Shown: in pieces, positions 1 to 5,142 of the stretch
How the letters are laid out: each line of letters starts with the position of its first letter
Position numbering within the stretch: position 1 is the first letter of the stretch
Assembly (NCBI GenBank): GCA_031269165.1
Contig: JAISZQ010000349.1
Location: 1-5,205 of the forward strand
DNA: 5,205 bases
Direction: 5' to 3'
Origin: Spirochaetaceae bacterium
Lineage (GTDB): Bacteria; Spirochaetota; Spirochaetia; Treponematales; Breznakiellaceae
Notes under the pieces: generated by a model
Databases searched by the model: none
Seen by the model: only the letters and a program-made list of their open reading frames with translations
What the model was told of the DNA's origin: nothing
Program-made: the position numbers and the translations under genes

Positions 1-123
1 AGTCGAGCATCCGCGAATCCCGTTCCGCCGCCTCGCCTCGTCCAGGCTCGCATACTTCCCGGCCGCCACATCCTCAACCACCCTCAGCTTAAATGCCTCG
101 CTGTATCGTACCACATCCCGCAT
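1..123 (-). CDS. IS3-family transposase OrfA, N-terminal fragment
   Basis: The minus-strand reading frame starts with ATG at 123 and stays open for 41 codons to the window edge, so only the N-terminus is seen. A good Shine-Dalgarno (GAGGAGA, minus strand, 137-131) sits 7 nt upstream, which fixes the start. The peptide has the opening typical of IS3/IS911-type OrfA proteins: RYSEAFKLRVVEDV, then a basic Ala-rich segment (LDEARRRNGIRG). In that family this is the first part of the helix-turn-helix that binds the element's terminal repeats. OrfA is normally about 90-120 residues and is followed by OrfB, the DDE catalytic subunit, often made by -1 frameshifting; neither the rest of OrfA nor OrfB lies in this window. 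Whether the element is intact cannot be judged. An unrelated HTH protein is possible but less likely given the motif. Confidence 0.78.
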   Translation of the reverse strand, partial: MRDVVRYSEAFKLRVVEDVAAGKYASLDEARRRNGIRGCST

Positions 124-166
124 CTTTTTTTCTCCTCATGACAACTTTAAACCAGGACGCGACACA
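1..166 (-). mobile_element. Left end of an IS3-like insertion sequence (partial)
   Basis: The OrfA start lies about 40 nt inside a minus-strand sequence beginning TGTGTCGCGTCCTGG (166 downward), a TG-initiated terminus as expected for IS3-family ends. Beyond it the DNA switches abruptly to the AT-rich dispersed repeat at 172. The boundary at 164-166 is inferred: the opposite inverted repeat and any target-site duplication are outside the window. Confidence 0.45.
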
Positions 167-171
167 TTATT

Positions 172-235
172 CATTTTCCATTCTCAATTCGCGCGAAGCG
201 CGCATTACGCGCCCCTTTGGGGCGAATGGAAAATG
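172..235. repeat. Dispersed intergenic repeat, copy A, inside a 12-bp inverted repeat
   Basis: Positions 184-215 match 2228-2259 exactly over 32 bp, including the palindrome TTCGCGCGAA. The copy is bounded by a perfect 12-bp inverted repeat, CATTTTCCATTC at 172-183 against its complement at 224-235. Between the arms are two smaller hairpins: CGCGC-GAA-GCGCG at 190-202 and CGCCCC-TTT-GGGGCG at 210-224. No T-tract follows, so it is not a standard intrinsic terminator. It appears to be non-coding, and the translations across it look like artefacts. Confidence 0.75.
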
Positions 236-257
236 GAGAATGTCGTGTTTTGGAAAC

Positions 258-324
258 GGCGCGTTCCGTTCCTGTCATTTTCCATTATCCATTTACCATT
301 TTCAATTCGCGCGAAGCGCGCATT
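258..324. repeat. 67-bp dispersed repeat, copy B
   Basis: This unit begins GGCGCGTTCC, contains an AT-rich middle (CATTTTCCATTATCCAT) and ends with the palindrome-bearing TTCGCGCGAAGCGCGCATT. It matches 2184-2250 over the full 67 bp with only three substitutions, in the same orientation and about 1.9 kb away. Its 3' third is also shared with copy A at 184-204. It looks like a non-coding genome-dispersed element and carries no plausible start codon plus ribosome binding site. Confidence 0.8.
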
Positions 325-391
325 GTTCGTGAGGTTCGCGGTTATTTAAAAACGTTATGGAAGAGATAAGAGCGGGGGACGATTCCCCTGT

Positions 392-400
392 TGTTATATA
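392..400 (+). promoter_or_regulatory. Extended -10 promoter of the lipoprotein gene
   Basis: TGT followed by TATATA (395-400) forms an extended -10 element that matches the consensus at four of six positions. Transcription would start near 407, leaving about 20 nt of leader before the ATG at 428, just enough for the AAGAGGAG ribosome site at 413-420. No good -35 is seen at 16-18 bp, as is common for extended -10 promoters. A small hairpin (GGGGA at 75-79 of the 300s, pairing with TCCCC at 384-388) lies just upstream. Confidence 0.42.
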
Positions 401-427
401 TTTTTGTTTCTTAAGAGGAGATATGGT

Positions 428-976
428 ATGAAGCAGAATGATTTTCGTGGTATTGCGGCGGCGGTTGTGGTGTTCGCGCTCGGCATTATAGCCGTGGGAT
501 TTACGGGGTGCGACTTTCTGGAAGATTTCGTCAATATGAGGGGCGCGGAGGAACCACCGACCGTCGACTTCTTCTCCGGGGCTTCCACGGAGGAGGGGAA
601 GGGGGACAGCGTCATCAATGCGATCCAGGCGGCGGTGGGCGAGAAGGAGGTGTCCCTTATGTTGAATAAAAAGGTGGACCCGGAACCGGTGCAACTGGGC
701 GAGGCGGATAAAGACCTCCCGGCAGAGGGACTGGTTCTTGTGAATGACAAATCCGACAAATTCAACGCGGACACCAACAACAGCCCCGCCAAGGTGATCA
801 TCGACGGCGGGGGGCGGACGATCGTGTGGATCGTGGAGGAAGAGGGGGCCAATTTGACGCCCCTCATCACTGTGGGGGACGGCGTTACCCTCGAGCTGCG
901 GAACATCACCTTTCAGGGGACTCCATACGCCTCAAACAAAGCCCCCTCATCCAGGTGGCGAGCGGCGGCAAGCTGA
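428..976 (+). CDS. Beta-helix surface lipoprotein, N-terminal part cut short by a frameshift
   Basis: The start is ATG 428, chosen because AAGAGGAG (413-420) lies 7 nt upstream; an in-frame TTG at 404 overlaps this site and is less likely. The 182-residue product begins with MK, a hydrophobic stretch (residues 9-25) and the lipobox-like FTGC with Cys28, fitting a spirochaetal lipoprotein exported and lipidated for the outer or inner membrane. Residues 29-110 are acidic and unassigned. Then come segments typical of treponemal beta-helix proteins: VIIDGGGRTI, LITVGDGVTLELRNITFQG. After about residue 173 the frame runs into an unrelated tail (SSRWRAAAS) and stops, while the family-like continuation appears one frame back. 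The gene is therefore probably the 5' part of a split locus with 946-1620. The adhesin or surface role is inferred from similar proteins; no catalytic motif is visible. Confidence 0.75.
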   Translation: MKQNDFRGIAAAVVVFALGIIAVGFTGCDFLEDFVNMRGAEEPPTVDFFSGASTEEGKGDSVINAIQAAVGEKEVSLMLNKKVDPEPVQLGEADKDLPAEGLVLVNDKSDKFNADTNNSPAKVIIDGGGRTIVWIVEEEGANLTPLITVGDGVTLELRNITFQGTPYASNKAPSSRWRAAAS

Positions 977-1620
977 TCATGAAAAGCGGCGCGTGGCTCA
1001 CGGGTAACAGGGGAAGGTATGGCGGCGGTGTGGAGGTAAAGGCTGGCGGCAAGTTCACCATGAACGACGGGACCATCAGCCACAATACGGCGACGTCACG
1101 GGGCGGCGGCGTGAATGTAGCCACTGGCGGCGAATTCACCATGAACGACGGGACCATCGACCACAATACGGGGACGTCACAGGGCGGCGGCGGCGTGAGT
1201 GTCCTCGGCGGCGAGTTCACCATGAACGGCGGGACCATCAGTGACAATACTACCGACGGCTACGGCGGCGGCGTGAATGTCAACTGGGATTTCACGGTTG
1301 CAGCCAAGTTCACCATGAATGGCGGGACCATCAGCCACAATACGGCCCGGTACGGCGGCGGCGTGGCGGTTCAGTATTCCTCGTTCACCAAGACCGGCAG
1401 CCCGACCGGCGGCACGATTTACGGGGCAAAGAAGGAGGGCAGCACTGAGGATGAGGTGGACGGCATGAAAAACACCTCGACCGCGAGCCTGGCCCCGATC
1501 TCTGTAGGTCACTCCGCAGTCTATTTCGTTGGCAACAACACCACCAAGGAGCGCAACACCACGGCGGGGCCGACGATTAGTCTGGACGGCAACACCGGCG
1601 ACAACTGGGAGGTACCGTAG
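946..1620 (+). pseudogene. Beta-helix repeat domain, 3' part of the frameshifted lipoprotein gene
   Basis: This frame continues the lipoprotein after the C run at 942-946. If one C is added, or the ribosome slips back one base, the join reads N-K-A-P-L-I-Q-V-A-S-G-G and the whole protein is 397 residues. The segment gives 224 codons and ends TAG-TAA at 1618-1623. It starts with LIQVASGGKLIMKSGAWLTGN, then four tandem repeats (residues 199-309 of the restored protein) of the pattern GGGV-x-V..GG-x-FTMN-x-GTI-x-x-NT, each one turn or more of a predicted right-handed parallel beta-helix. A degenerate fifth repeat and a C-terminal block (GHSAVYFVGNN, TAGPTISLDGNTGDNWE) follow. It has no ribosome site of its own: the first in-frame ATG after the break (979) lacks one. 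It is unlikely to be an independent gene, and alone would lack any export signal. Confidence 0.72.
1021..1353 (+). repeat. Four in-frame tandem repeats of 81, 81, 81 and 90 bp
   Basis: Units run 1021-1101, 1102-1182, 1183-1263 and 1264-1353. Each starts with a run of GGC codons followed by GTG and contains TTCACCATGAA and GGGACCATC at fixed places. Units 1 and 4 share 22 identical bases across the TISHNT codons. The fourth unit has three extra codons before the FTMN segment, and unit 3 an extra Gly codon. A degenerate fifth unit begins at 1354. Such high nucleotide identity suggests recent duplication or recombination among repeats. Confidence 0.9.
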
Positions 1621-1684
1621 TAACAGCGAGCGGTGGAGAGGGGGGAAGAAGGGAAGAAGGATTAGGGAATAGGTGGGGCGGCTT

Positions 1685-1816
1685 GGCGAGAATGCCGGGC
1701 GGCCCTTGTTATATGCGCGTGGGGTCAGACCCCTCCGGGGTATGCCGTTTGGGGAGAATGCCCGGCGATCCTGGTTATGTGCGCGAGGGGTCAGACCCTT
1801 CCGGGGTACGCCGCCG
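1685..1816. repeat. 66-bp tandem duplication with alternative hairpins
   Basis: Unit 1 (1685-1750) and unit 2 (1751-1816) align without gaps, sharing GAGAATGCC, TTAT-TGCGCG and GGGGTCAGACCC. In unit 1 the core GGGGT-CAG-ACCCC-TCC-GGGGT can fold two mutually exclusive ways, because the central ACCCC can pair with either GGGGT. Unit 2 has one base change in the middle arm (ACCCTT), which weakens the alternatives. No coding signal is associated with it. Confidence 0.75.
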
Positions 1817-1947
1817 GAGGGCCTGTCCCCGGCTATTTTGTGCCTGTACGGAACCGCTTCATACCGGCATGGAACCGTAAAAACAGGAAAACCGCCGCTC
1901 AACGGATTGCGCGCGGTGCGCGGATTACGCGGACAAGAGGTGAAGTT

Positions 1948-2057
1948 GTCATTGCGAACCCGCGGCAACACAGTTGCCGTTGGTAAAGCAATCCAGACGA
2001 GAAAGGCCCTCACACTGGATTGCTTCGCTCGGCAATGTGCCGCCCGCCCGCAATGAC
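1948..2057. repeat. MITE-like hairpin repeat, copy 1
   Basis: The 110-bp unit starts GTCATTGCG and ends with its exact complement CGCAATGAC. Inside, AAGCAATCCAG pairs perfectly with CTGGATTGCTT across a short loop. The left arm carries an extra nested hairpin, CGGCAAC-ACA-GTTGCCG (1963-1979), a perfect 7-bp stem. GTCATTGCGA... GAAGCAATCCAG hairpins of this kind are common non-autonomous intergenic repeats in several bacterial groups (family knowledge). Direct evidence here is the symmetry and the neighbouring copy. Confidence 0.8.
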
Positions 2058-2067
2058 GGGGAACGTT

Positions 2068-2163
2068 GTCATTGCGAGACGCGAAGCGGCGAAGCAATCC
2101 AGACGGAGAAGGCCCTCACACTGGGTTGCTTCGCTCGGCAATGTGCCGCTCGCTCGCAATGAC
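2068..2163. repeat. MITE-like hairpin repeat, copy 2
   Basis: This 96-bp unit has an 11-bp perfect terminal inverted repeat (GTCATTGCGAG / CTCGCAATGAC) and an inner stem GAAGCAATCCAG / CTGGGTTGCTTC with one mismatch. The loop (AAGGCCCTCACACTGG) and right arm are nearly identical to copy 1, and it lies in the same orientation only 10 bp after it. It lacks the nested left-arm hairpin of copy 1. Confidence 0.8.
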
Positions 2164-2170
2164 GGAGAGC

Positions 2171-2183
2171 GTTGTCATTGCGC
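2171..2183. repeat. Truncated third copy of the hairpin repeat
   Basis: GTTGTCATTGCG recurs here exactly as at the left ends of copies 1 and 2, then breaks off directly into the 67-bp repeat that begins at 2184. This suggests the 67-bp element joined or replaced the rest of a third hairpin unit. Confidence 0.6.
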
Positions 2184-2259
2184 GGCGCGTTCCCTTCCTG
2201 TCATTTTCCATTATCCATGTATCATTTTCAATTCGCGCGAAGCGCGCATTACGCGCCCC
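2184..2259. repeat. 67-bp dispersed repeat, copy C, with ACGCGCCCC extension
   Basis: It matches copy B (258-324) over 67 bp with three substitutions. It also carries the ACGCGCCCC tail that is present in copy A but missing from copy B. It therefore combines the features of both upstream copies. Confidence 0.8.
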
Positions 2260-2262
2260 GAA

Positions 2263-2297
2263 ATCCGTGAAAATCCGCCGCCATCCGGCACAATCCG
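2263..2297. repeat. ATCCG word repeated four times at exact 10-bp spacing
   Basis: ATCCG occurs at 2263, 2273, 2283 and 2293, each in a loosely similar 10-mer (AAATCCGTGA-like). The period equals about one DNA helical turn. It could be a decayed short tandem repeat or a phased protein-binding array; the sequence does not decide. Confidence 0.6.
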
Positions 2298-2372
2298 TGG
2301 TCAAAAATGCATTCCCCCGGCTCAATAGGTACGACAGCCTTACGTCCCCTTTTATTTTTTGCCGTTTGCCTT

Positions 2373-2378
2373 TATACT
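2373..2378 (+). promoter_or_regulatory. Putative -10 box of the peptidase operon
   Basis: TATACT matches the -10 consensus at five of six positions and ends only 6 nt before the ATG at 2385, so transcription would begin at or next to the start codon. No convincing -35 lies at the right distance, only T-rich DNA. The upstream Shine-Dalgarno is also poor (AGG, 3 nt away), so a leaderless mRNA is possible. A longer transcript from further upstream cannot be excluded. Confidence 0.35.
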
Positions 2379-2384
2379 AGGCAC

Positions 2385-3512
2385 ATGAATACCTATCAAA
2401 GACGGCGCGAGGCAGTCCGTGTCTGGATGAAACAGGAAGGCATCGCGCTTGCCGTTATCGAAGATTTTGAGGCAAAACGGGATCCGGCCCTGCGTTGGCT
2501 TTCCGGCCACCCGATGGACGCGCTGCTCTTTCTCAGCGCGGAAGGCGGATCGCTCCTCGTCCCGTGGGACGTTATTCTCGCGGAAAAAATCGCGCCCGAT
2601 TCCCTTGTGGAGAACATTGTGCCGTTTACCACGTTTGACAGGGATGCGGCCGCCGCGATAGCAGGCGCGATCCAGCATTTCGGCGTGGAAAAAGGCGCGG
2701 CGATCGAGTTGCCATCCGCGACAACCTATCCCGCATTTTGCCGTTTGCGGGACACGCTGGCCGGGTACACCCTTCTCTGTCGGGAGGACGGCCTTTCCAA
2801 CATGATAAAAGCCGGGCGCGCACAGAAAGACGAGGGGGAGATTGCGATCTATCGGCAGGTTTCGGCGATAACGAACACGCTTATGAGCCTTATCGAAATG
2901 GGCGTGAAAGCCGGAACGTTGCAAACGGAGACCGATGTCGCGCTCTTCATCGAGCGGGAGGCACGGTCGCACGGTTGTGAGGGGACAGGGTTCGGGACGT
3001 TGTGCGCGGGGCCCCAGCGGTCGTTCGGCATCCATTGTTTCCCCTCCTACACGAACGGGCCGTTTGCGACAACCGGCCTTTCCATTCTTGATTTCGGCCT
3101 CGTCTACCAGGGTTATACGAGCGATGTAACGATGACCTTCGCACGAGGGCCGTTTTCCGCACGGCAGAAAGAGATGCTTTCCCTCGTGATCGAGGCGGCG
3201 GCTCTCGGCGTCGGGACGGTCAAGCCCGGCATTCGGTGCGGCGACGTGGGCAAGGTGGTCAACATCTTTTTTACGTCTCACGGGTTTTCCATGCCGCACG
3301 GCCTCGGACACGGCATCGGGCTTGAAGCCCACGAAGCCCCGTTCCTTGTTGCGAAGAACGATAATACATGGACGCTCAAACCGGGGATGATCGTCACGGT
3401 CGAGCCGGGCCTCTACGAAAACGGCGAAGGCGGCTGCCGCCTTGAAAACGATGTGCTGGTGACGGAGAACGGCAACGAGGTTTTGACAGACTCCCGCATC
3501 GTGTGGCTGTAA
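2385..3512 (+). CDS. Xaa-Pro aminopeptidase/dipeptidase, M24B metallopeptidase
   Basis: This 375-residue protein is predicted to remove the N-terminal residue before proline from peptides, or to split Xaa-Pro dipeptides, in the cytoplasm; no signal peptide is seen. Residues 1 to about 130 form the creatinase-like N-terminal domain (LRWLSGHP at 36-43 matches the family's YLTGF site). The pita-bread catalytic domain follows from about 140. All five dinuclear metal ligands are visible: Asp236 (LDFG), Asp247 (SDVT), His309 (HGLGHGIGL), Glu340 (VEPGLY) and Glu354 (RLEND). His305 and His316 keep the spacing seen in E. coli PepP. The usual TRT after the second Asp is TMT here. ATG 2385 is preferred because the typical N-terminus (YQRRREAVRVWMKQEGI) begins there; an in-frame ATG at 2307 would add 26 unrelated residues. 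PepP-like versus PepQ-like specificity cannot be settled from sequence. Confidence 0.93.
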   Translation: MNTYQRRREAVRVWMKQEGIALAVIEDFEAKRDPALRWLSGHPMDALLFLSAEGGSLLVPWDVILAEKIAPDSLVENIVPFTTFDRDAAAAIAGAIQHFGVEKGAAIELPSATTYPAFCRLRDTLAGYTLLCREDGLSNMIKAGRAQKDEGEIAIYRQVSAITNTLMSLIEMGVKAGTLQTETDVALFIEREARSHGCEGTGFGTLCAGPQRSFGIHCFPSYTNGPFATTGLSILDFGLVYQGYTSDVTMTFARGPFSARQKEMLSLVIEAAALGVGTVKPGIRCGDVGKVVNIFFTSHGFSMPHGLGHGIGLEAHEAPFLVAKNDNTWTLKPGMIVTVEPGLYENGEGGCRLENDVLVTENGNEVLTDSRIVWL

Positions 3513-3542
3513 ATCGTGAGCCGATACAAGGAGAGCCGGTAG

Positions 3543-5099
3543 ATGCCGATCCAGTATGACAAAAACTGGAAAAAAATCATCTTCAGGCGGCGGGCACTGG
3601 TCATTACCGCCGTGGCGATCCAGCTTTTTTTCATCCTCGCCGTCGCCATCGGGTTTCATACGCTCCTCCGGTATGTGTACTGGACGCTGTACGTCGCCGG
3701 CCTCGTTTTCGGTGTCCGCATCATCAACCGCCACGAAAAACCGGCCGCCTACAAGATAACGTGGATATTCTTGATGCTCATTTCGCCTATCGCCGGAGGA
3801 CTCTTGTACCTCGTGCTGTATTTTCAGACGAACCAAAGAAAGTACCGCGCGATTATCAAAGAGGCGCTTCCTCGGCGGGTGGAAGCCGCCTTCCTCCCCG
3901 GCGACACGCTCCCCGAACTCCGCGATCAACCCGGCTATCTCCAAGCCCGTTTCCTTCAGACCTACGCCCAATTCCCCCTCTACCAACACACCAGTTGCGA
4001 ATACCTTCCGTCAGGCGAAGCGTTTTGGGAACGCGCCTTCGAGGAGATGGCAAAAGCCGAAAAATATATCTTCCTTGAATTTTTCATCGTCAACCCCGGC
4101 TACCTCCTTGACCAGTTGTTGATTCTCCTTGAAAAAAAGGTGAAAAAGGGAGTCGATGTCCGCCTCATGTACGACGACATCGGCTGCTTCATGTCCCTGC
4201 CGAACGATTTCCCCATGCAGTTACAGCAAAGGGGTATCCAATGCTTTGTATTCAACCGCTTAAGCGCGGTACTCTCCTCGATCCAGAACAACCGCGACCA
4301 CCGAAAAATCATCTCGATTGACGGCAAAACCGCATTCTCAGGCGGCGTGAATATCGGCGACGAGTATATCAACGCCTACGAGAAATACGGCCACTGGAAA
4401 GACGCCGGAATCATGCTGAAGGGAGACGGCGCGTGGGGCCTAACCCTTATCTTCCTCCACATGTGGAACGTCGAGTCGGAACTGAAAAAAACACACCAGG
4501 ACCACTATGCGGCGTTTTATCCGTGGACAACAGAACCCTGTCCCGTCCCCTCCGACGGCTTCGCCCTCCCCTACTCGGAAAACCCGATTGACGGTAACAA
4601 CGTCGGTTCGCAGGTGTATCTCCAGATCATCAATACGGCGCAAAAGTACCTGTACATCAACACCCCGTATCTCATCTTGGAGGACAGCCTCCGCCTCGCC
4701 CTCACCCTCTCCGCGAAAACCGGCGTTGACGTGCGGATCATCACGCCGCACCGCCCCGACAAAAGAGCCGTACACCTGCTCACCCGCTCCTATTACCGGA
4801 ACCTCATCGAAGCCGGAGTCCGCATCTTCGAGTATACCCGCGGCTTCAACCACTCAAAAACATTTGTCGCCGATGACACCGTGGCCACCGTCGGCACGAT
4901 GAACCTCGACTTCCGCAGCCTCTACCTCCACTTTGAATGCGGCGTCTGGCTCTACCGCACCACCGCGATCCGGCACATCCGGGACGACTTCCTTGCCACC
5001 CAAGCCCAGTGCGAAGAAATCAGCCTCGCCTCGTGCAAAACCACGCTACCCACCCGCATCGTCCAAGACGCCCTTCGCATCGTCGCCCCGTTGATATAG
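3543..5099 (+). CDS. cls: Cardiolipin synthase, phospholipase D superfamily
   Basis: This 518-residue membrane enzyme is expected to join phosphatidylglycerol with a second phospholipid to make cardiolipin. ATG 3543 follows AAGGAG (3528-3533) by 9 nt, and the gene begins 30 bp after the peptidase stop, suggesting one operon. The N-terminus has three hydrophobic spans at about residues 18-37, 41-58 and 72-93; the last (ITWIFLMLISPIAGGLLYL) fits the PLDc_N domain. Two phospholipase D domains follow, each with a complete HxKxxxxD motif: His253-Lys255-Asp260 (then GGVNIGDEY) and His437-Lys439-Asp444 (then GTMNLDFRS). In this family each His acts in a phosphatidyl-enzyme mechanism. Length is slightly above the roughly 480-510 usual for bacterial Cls, because of the third span. 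The gene looks intact. Another PLD-type phosphatidyltransferase is the only real alternative. Confidence 0.94.
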   Translation: MPIQYDKNWKKIIFRRRALVITAVAIQLFFILAVAIGFHTLLRYVYWTLYVAGLVFGVRIINRHEKPAAYKITWIFLMLISPIAGGLLYLVLYFQTNQRKYRAIIKEALPRRVEAAFLPGDTLPELRDQPGYLQARFLQTYAQFPLYQHTSCEYLPSGEAFWERAFEEMAKAEKYIFLEFFIVNPGYLLDQLLILLEKKVKKGVDVRLMYDDIGCFMSLPNDFPMQLQQRGIQCFVFNRLSAVLSSIQNNRDHRKIISIDGKTAFSGGVNIGDEYINAYEKYGHWKDAGIMLKGDGAWGLTLIFLHMWNVESELKKTHQDHYAAFYPWTTEPCPVPSDGFALPYSENPIDGNNVGSQVYLQIINTAQKYLYINTPYLILEDSLRLALTLSAKTGVDVRIITPHRPDKRAVHLLTRSYYRNLIEAGVRIFEYTRGFNHSKTFVADDTVATVGTMNLDFRSLYLHFECGVWLYRTTAIRHIRDDFLATQAQCEEISLASCKTTLPTRIVQDALRIVAPLI

Positions 5100-5117
5100 G
5101 CCCGTTCAAGATCCAGC

Positions 5118-5138
5118 AAAAAGGGGGAAGTCTCCCCC
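5118..5138 (-). terminator. Intrinsic terminator on the minus strand
   Basis: Read on the minus strand, GGGGGA-GACT-TCCCCC (5138-5123) forms a 6-bp stem with a 4-nt loop and is followed directly by TTTTTGC (5122-5118). On the plus strand the same hairpin is followed by GTCGCT, not T, so it would be a weak terminator for cls. It most likely ends a minus-strand transcript entering from the right edge. Confidence 0.6.
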
Positions 5139-5142
5139 GTCG

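Larger units (their letters stand above)
1621..2384. other. Gene-free, repeat-filled intergenic region
   Basis: I see no supportable gene in these 764 bases. Short frames on both strands cross the repeats but lack ribosome sites and family motifs. The region opens with a G/A-rich tract (uninterrupted purines 1635-1661), then a 66-bp tandem duplication (1685-1816). Next comes a stretch (1817-1947) with only minor internal repeats, such as CGGATTGCGCG at 1903 and CGGATTACGCG at 1921. After that are hairpin repeats (1948-2182), a second dispersed repeat (2184-2250) and a 10-bp periodic word (2263-2297). No intrinsic terminator was found after the surface-protein gene. Confidence 0.7.

Noticed and set aside
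93..332. A 79-codon plus-strand open frame near the left edge
   Set aside because: It runs antisense to the transposase start and through two copies of the dispersed repeat; no ribosome site or motif.
371..404. Intrinsic terminator upstream of the lipoprotein gene (GGGGA-CGAT-TCCCC then T-rich DNA)
   Set aside because: There is no plus-strand gene upstream to terminate, the stem is only 5 bp, and the T-rich part is interrupted and better read as the extended -10 region.
940..948. Programmed -1 ribosomal frameshift site
   Set aside because: A-GCC-CCC is not a canonical slippery heptamer and no stable downstream stem or internal ribosome-site stimulator was evident; simple base loss is more economical.
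1177..2097. A 306-codon minus-strand open frame spanning the beta-helix repeats and intergenic repeats
   Set aside because: It crosses the coding repeats antisense and then several non-coding repeat elements, with no recognisable domain.
1948..2183. CRISPR-like array from the repeated GTCATTGCG and GCAATCCAG words
   Set aside because: Units are about 100 bp inverted-repeat hairpins, the intervening sequence is itself conserved between copies, and there are no unique spacers or cas genes.
1673..2380. Several overlapping plus-strand small open frames across the repeat array
   Set aside because: They are translations of hairpin and tandem repeats, rich in Arg, with no supported starts and no agreement on a single frame.
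2352..3989. A 545-codon open frame on the minus strand, opposite the peptidase and the start of cls
   Set aside because: Both plus-strand genes in this interval have complete catalytic motifs and good gene structure. The antisense product shows no family motif and is explained by GC-rich third positions.
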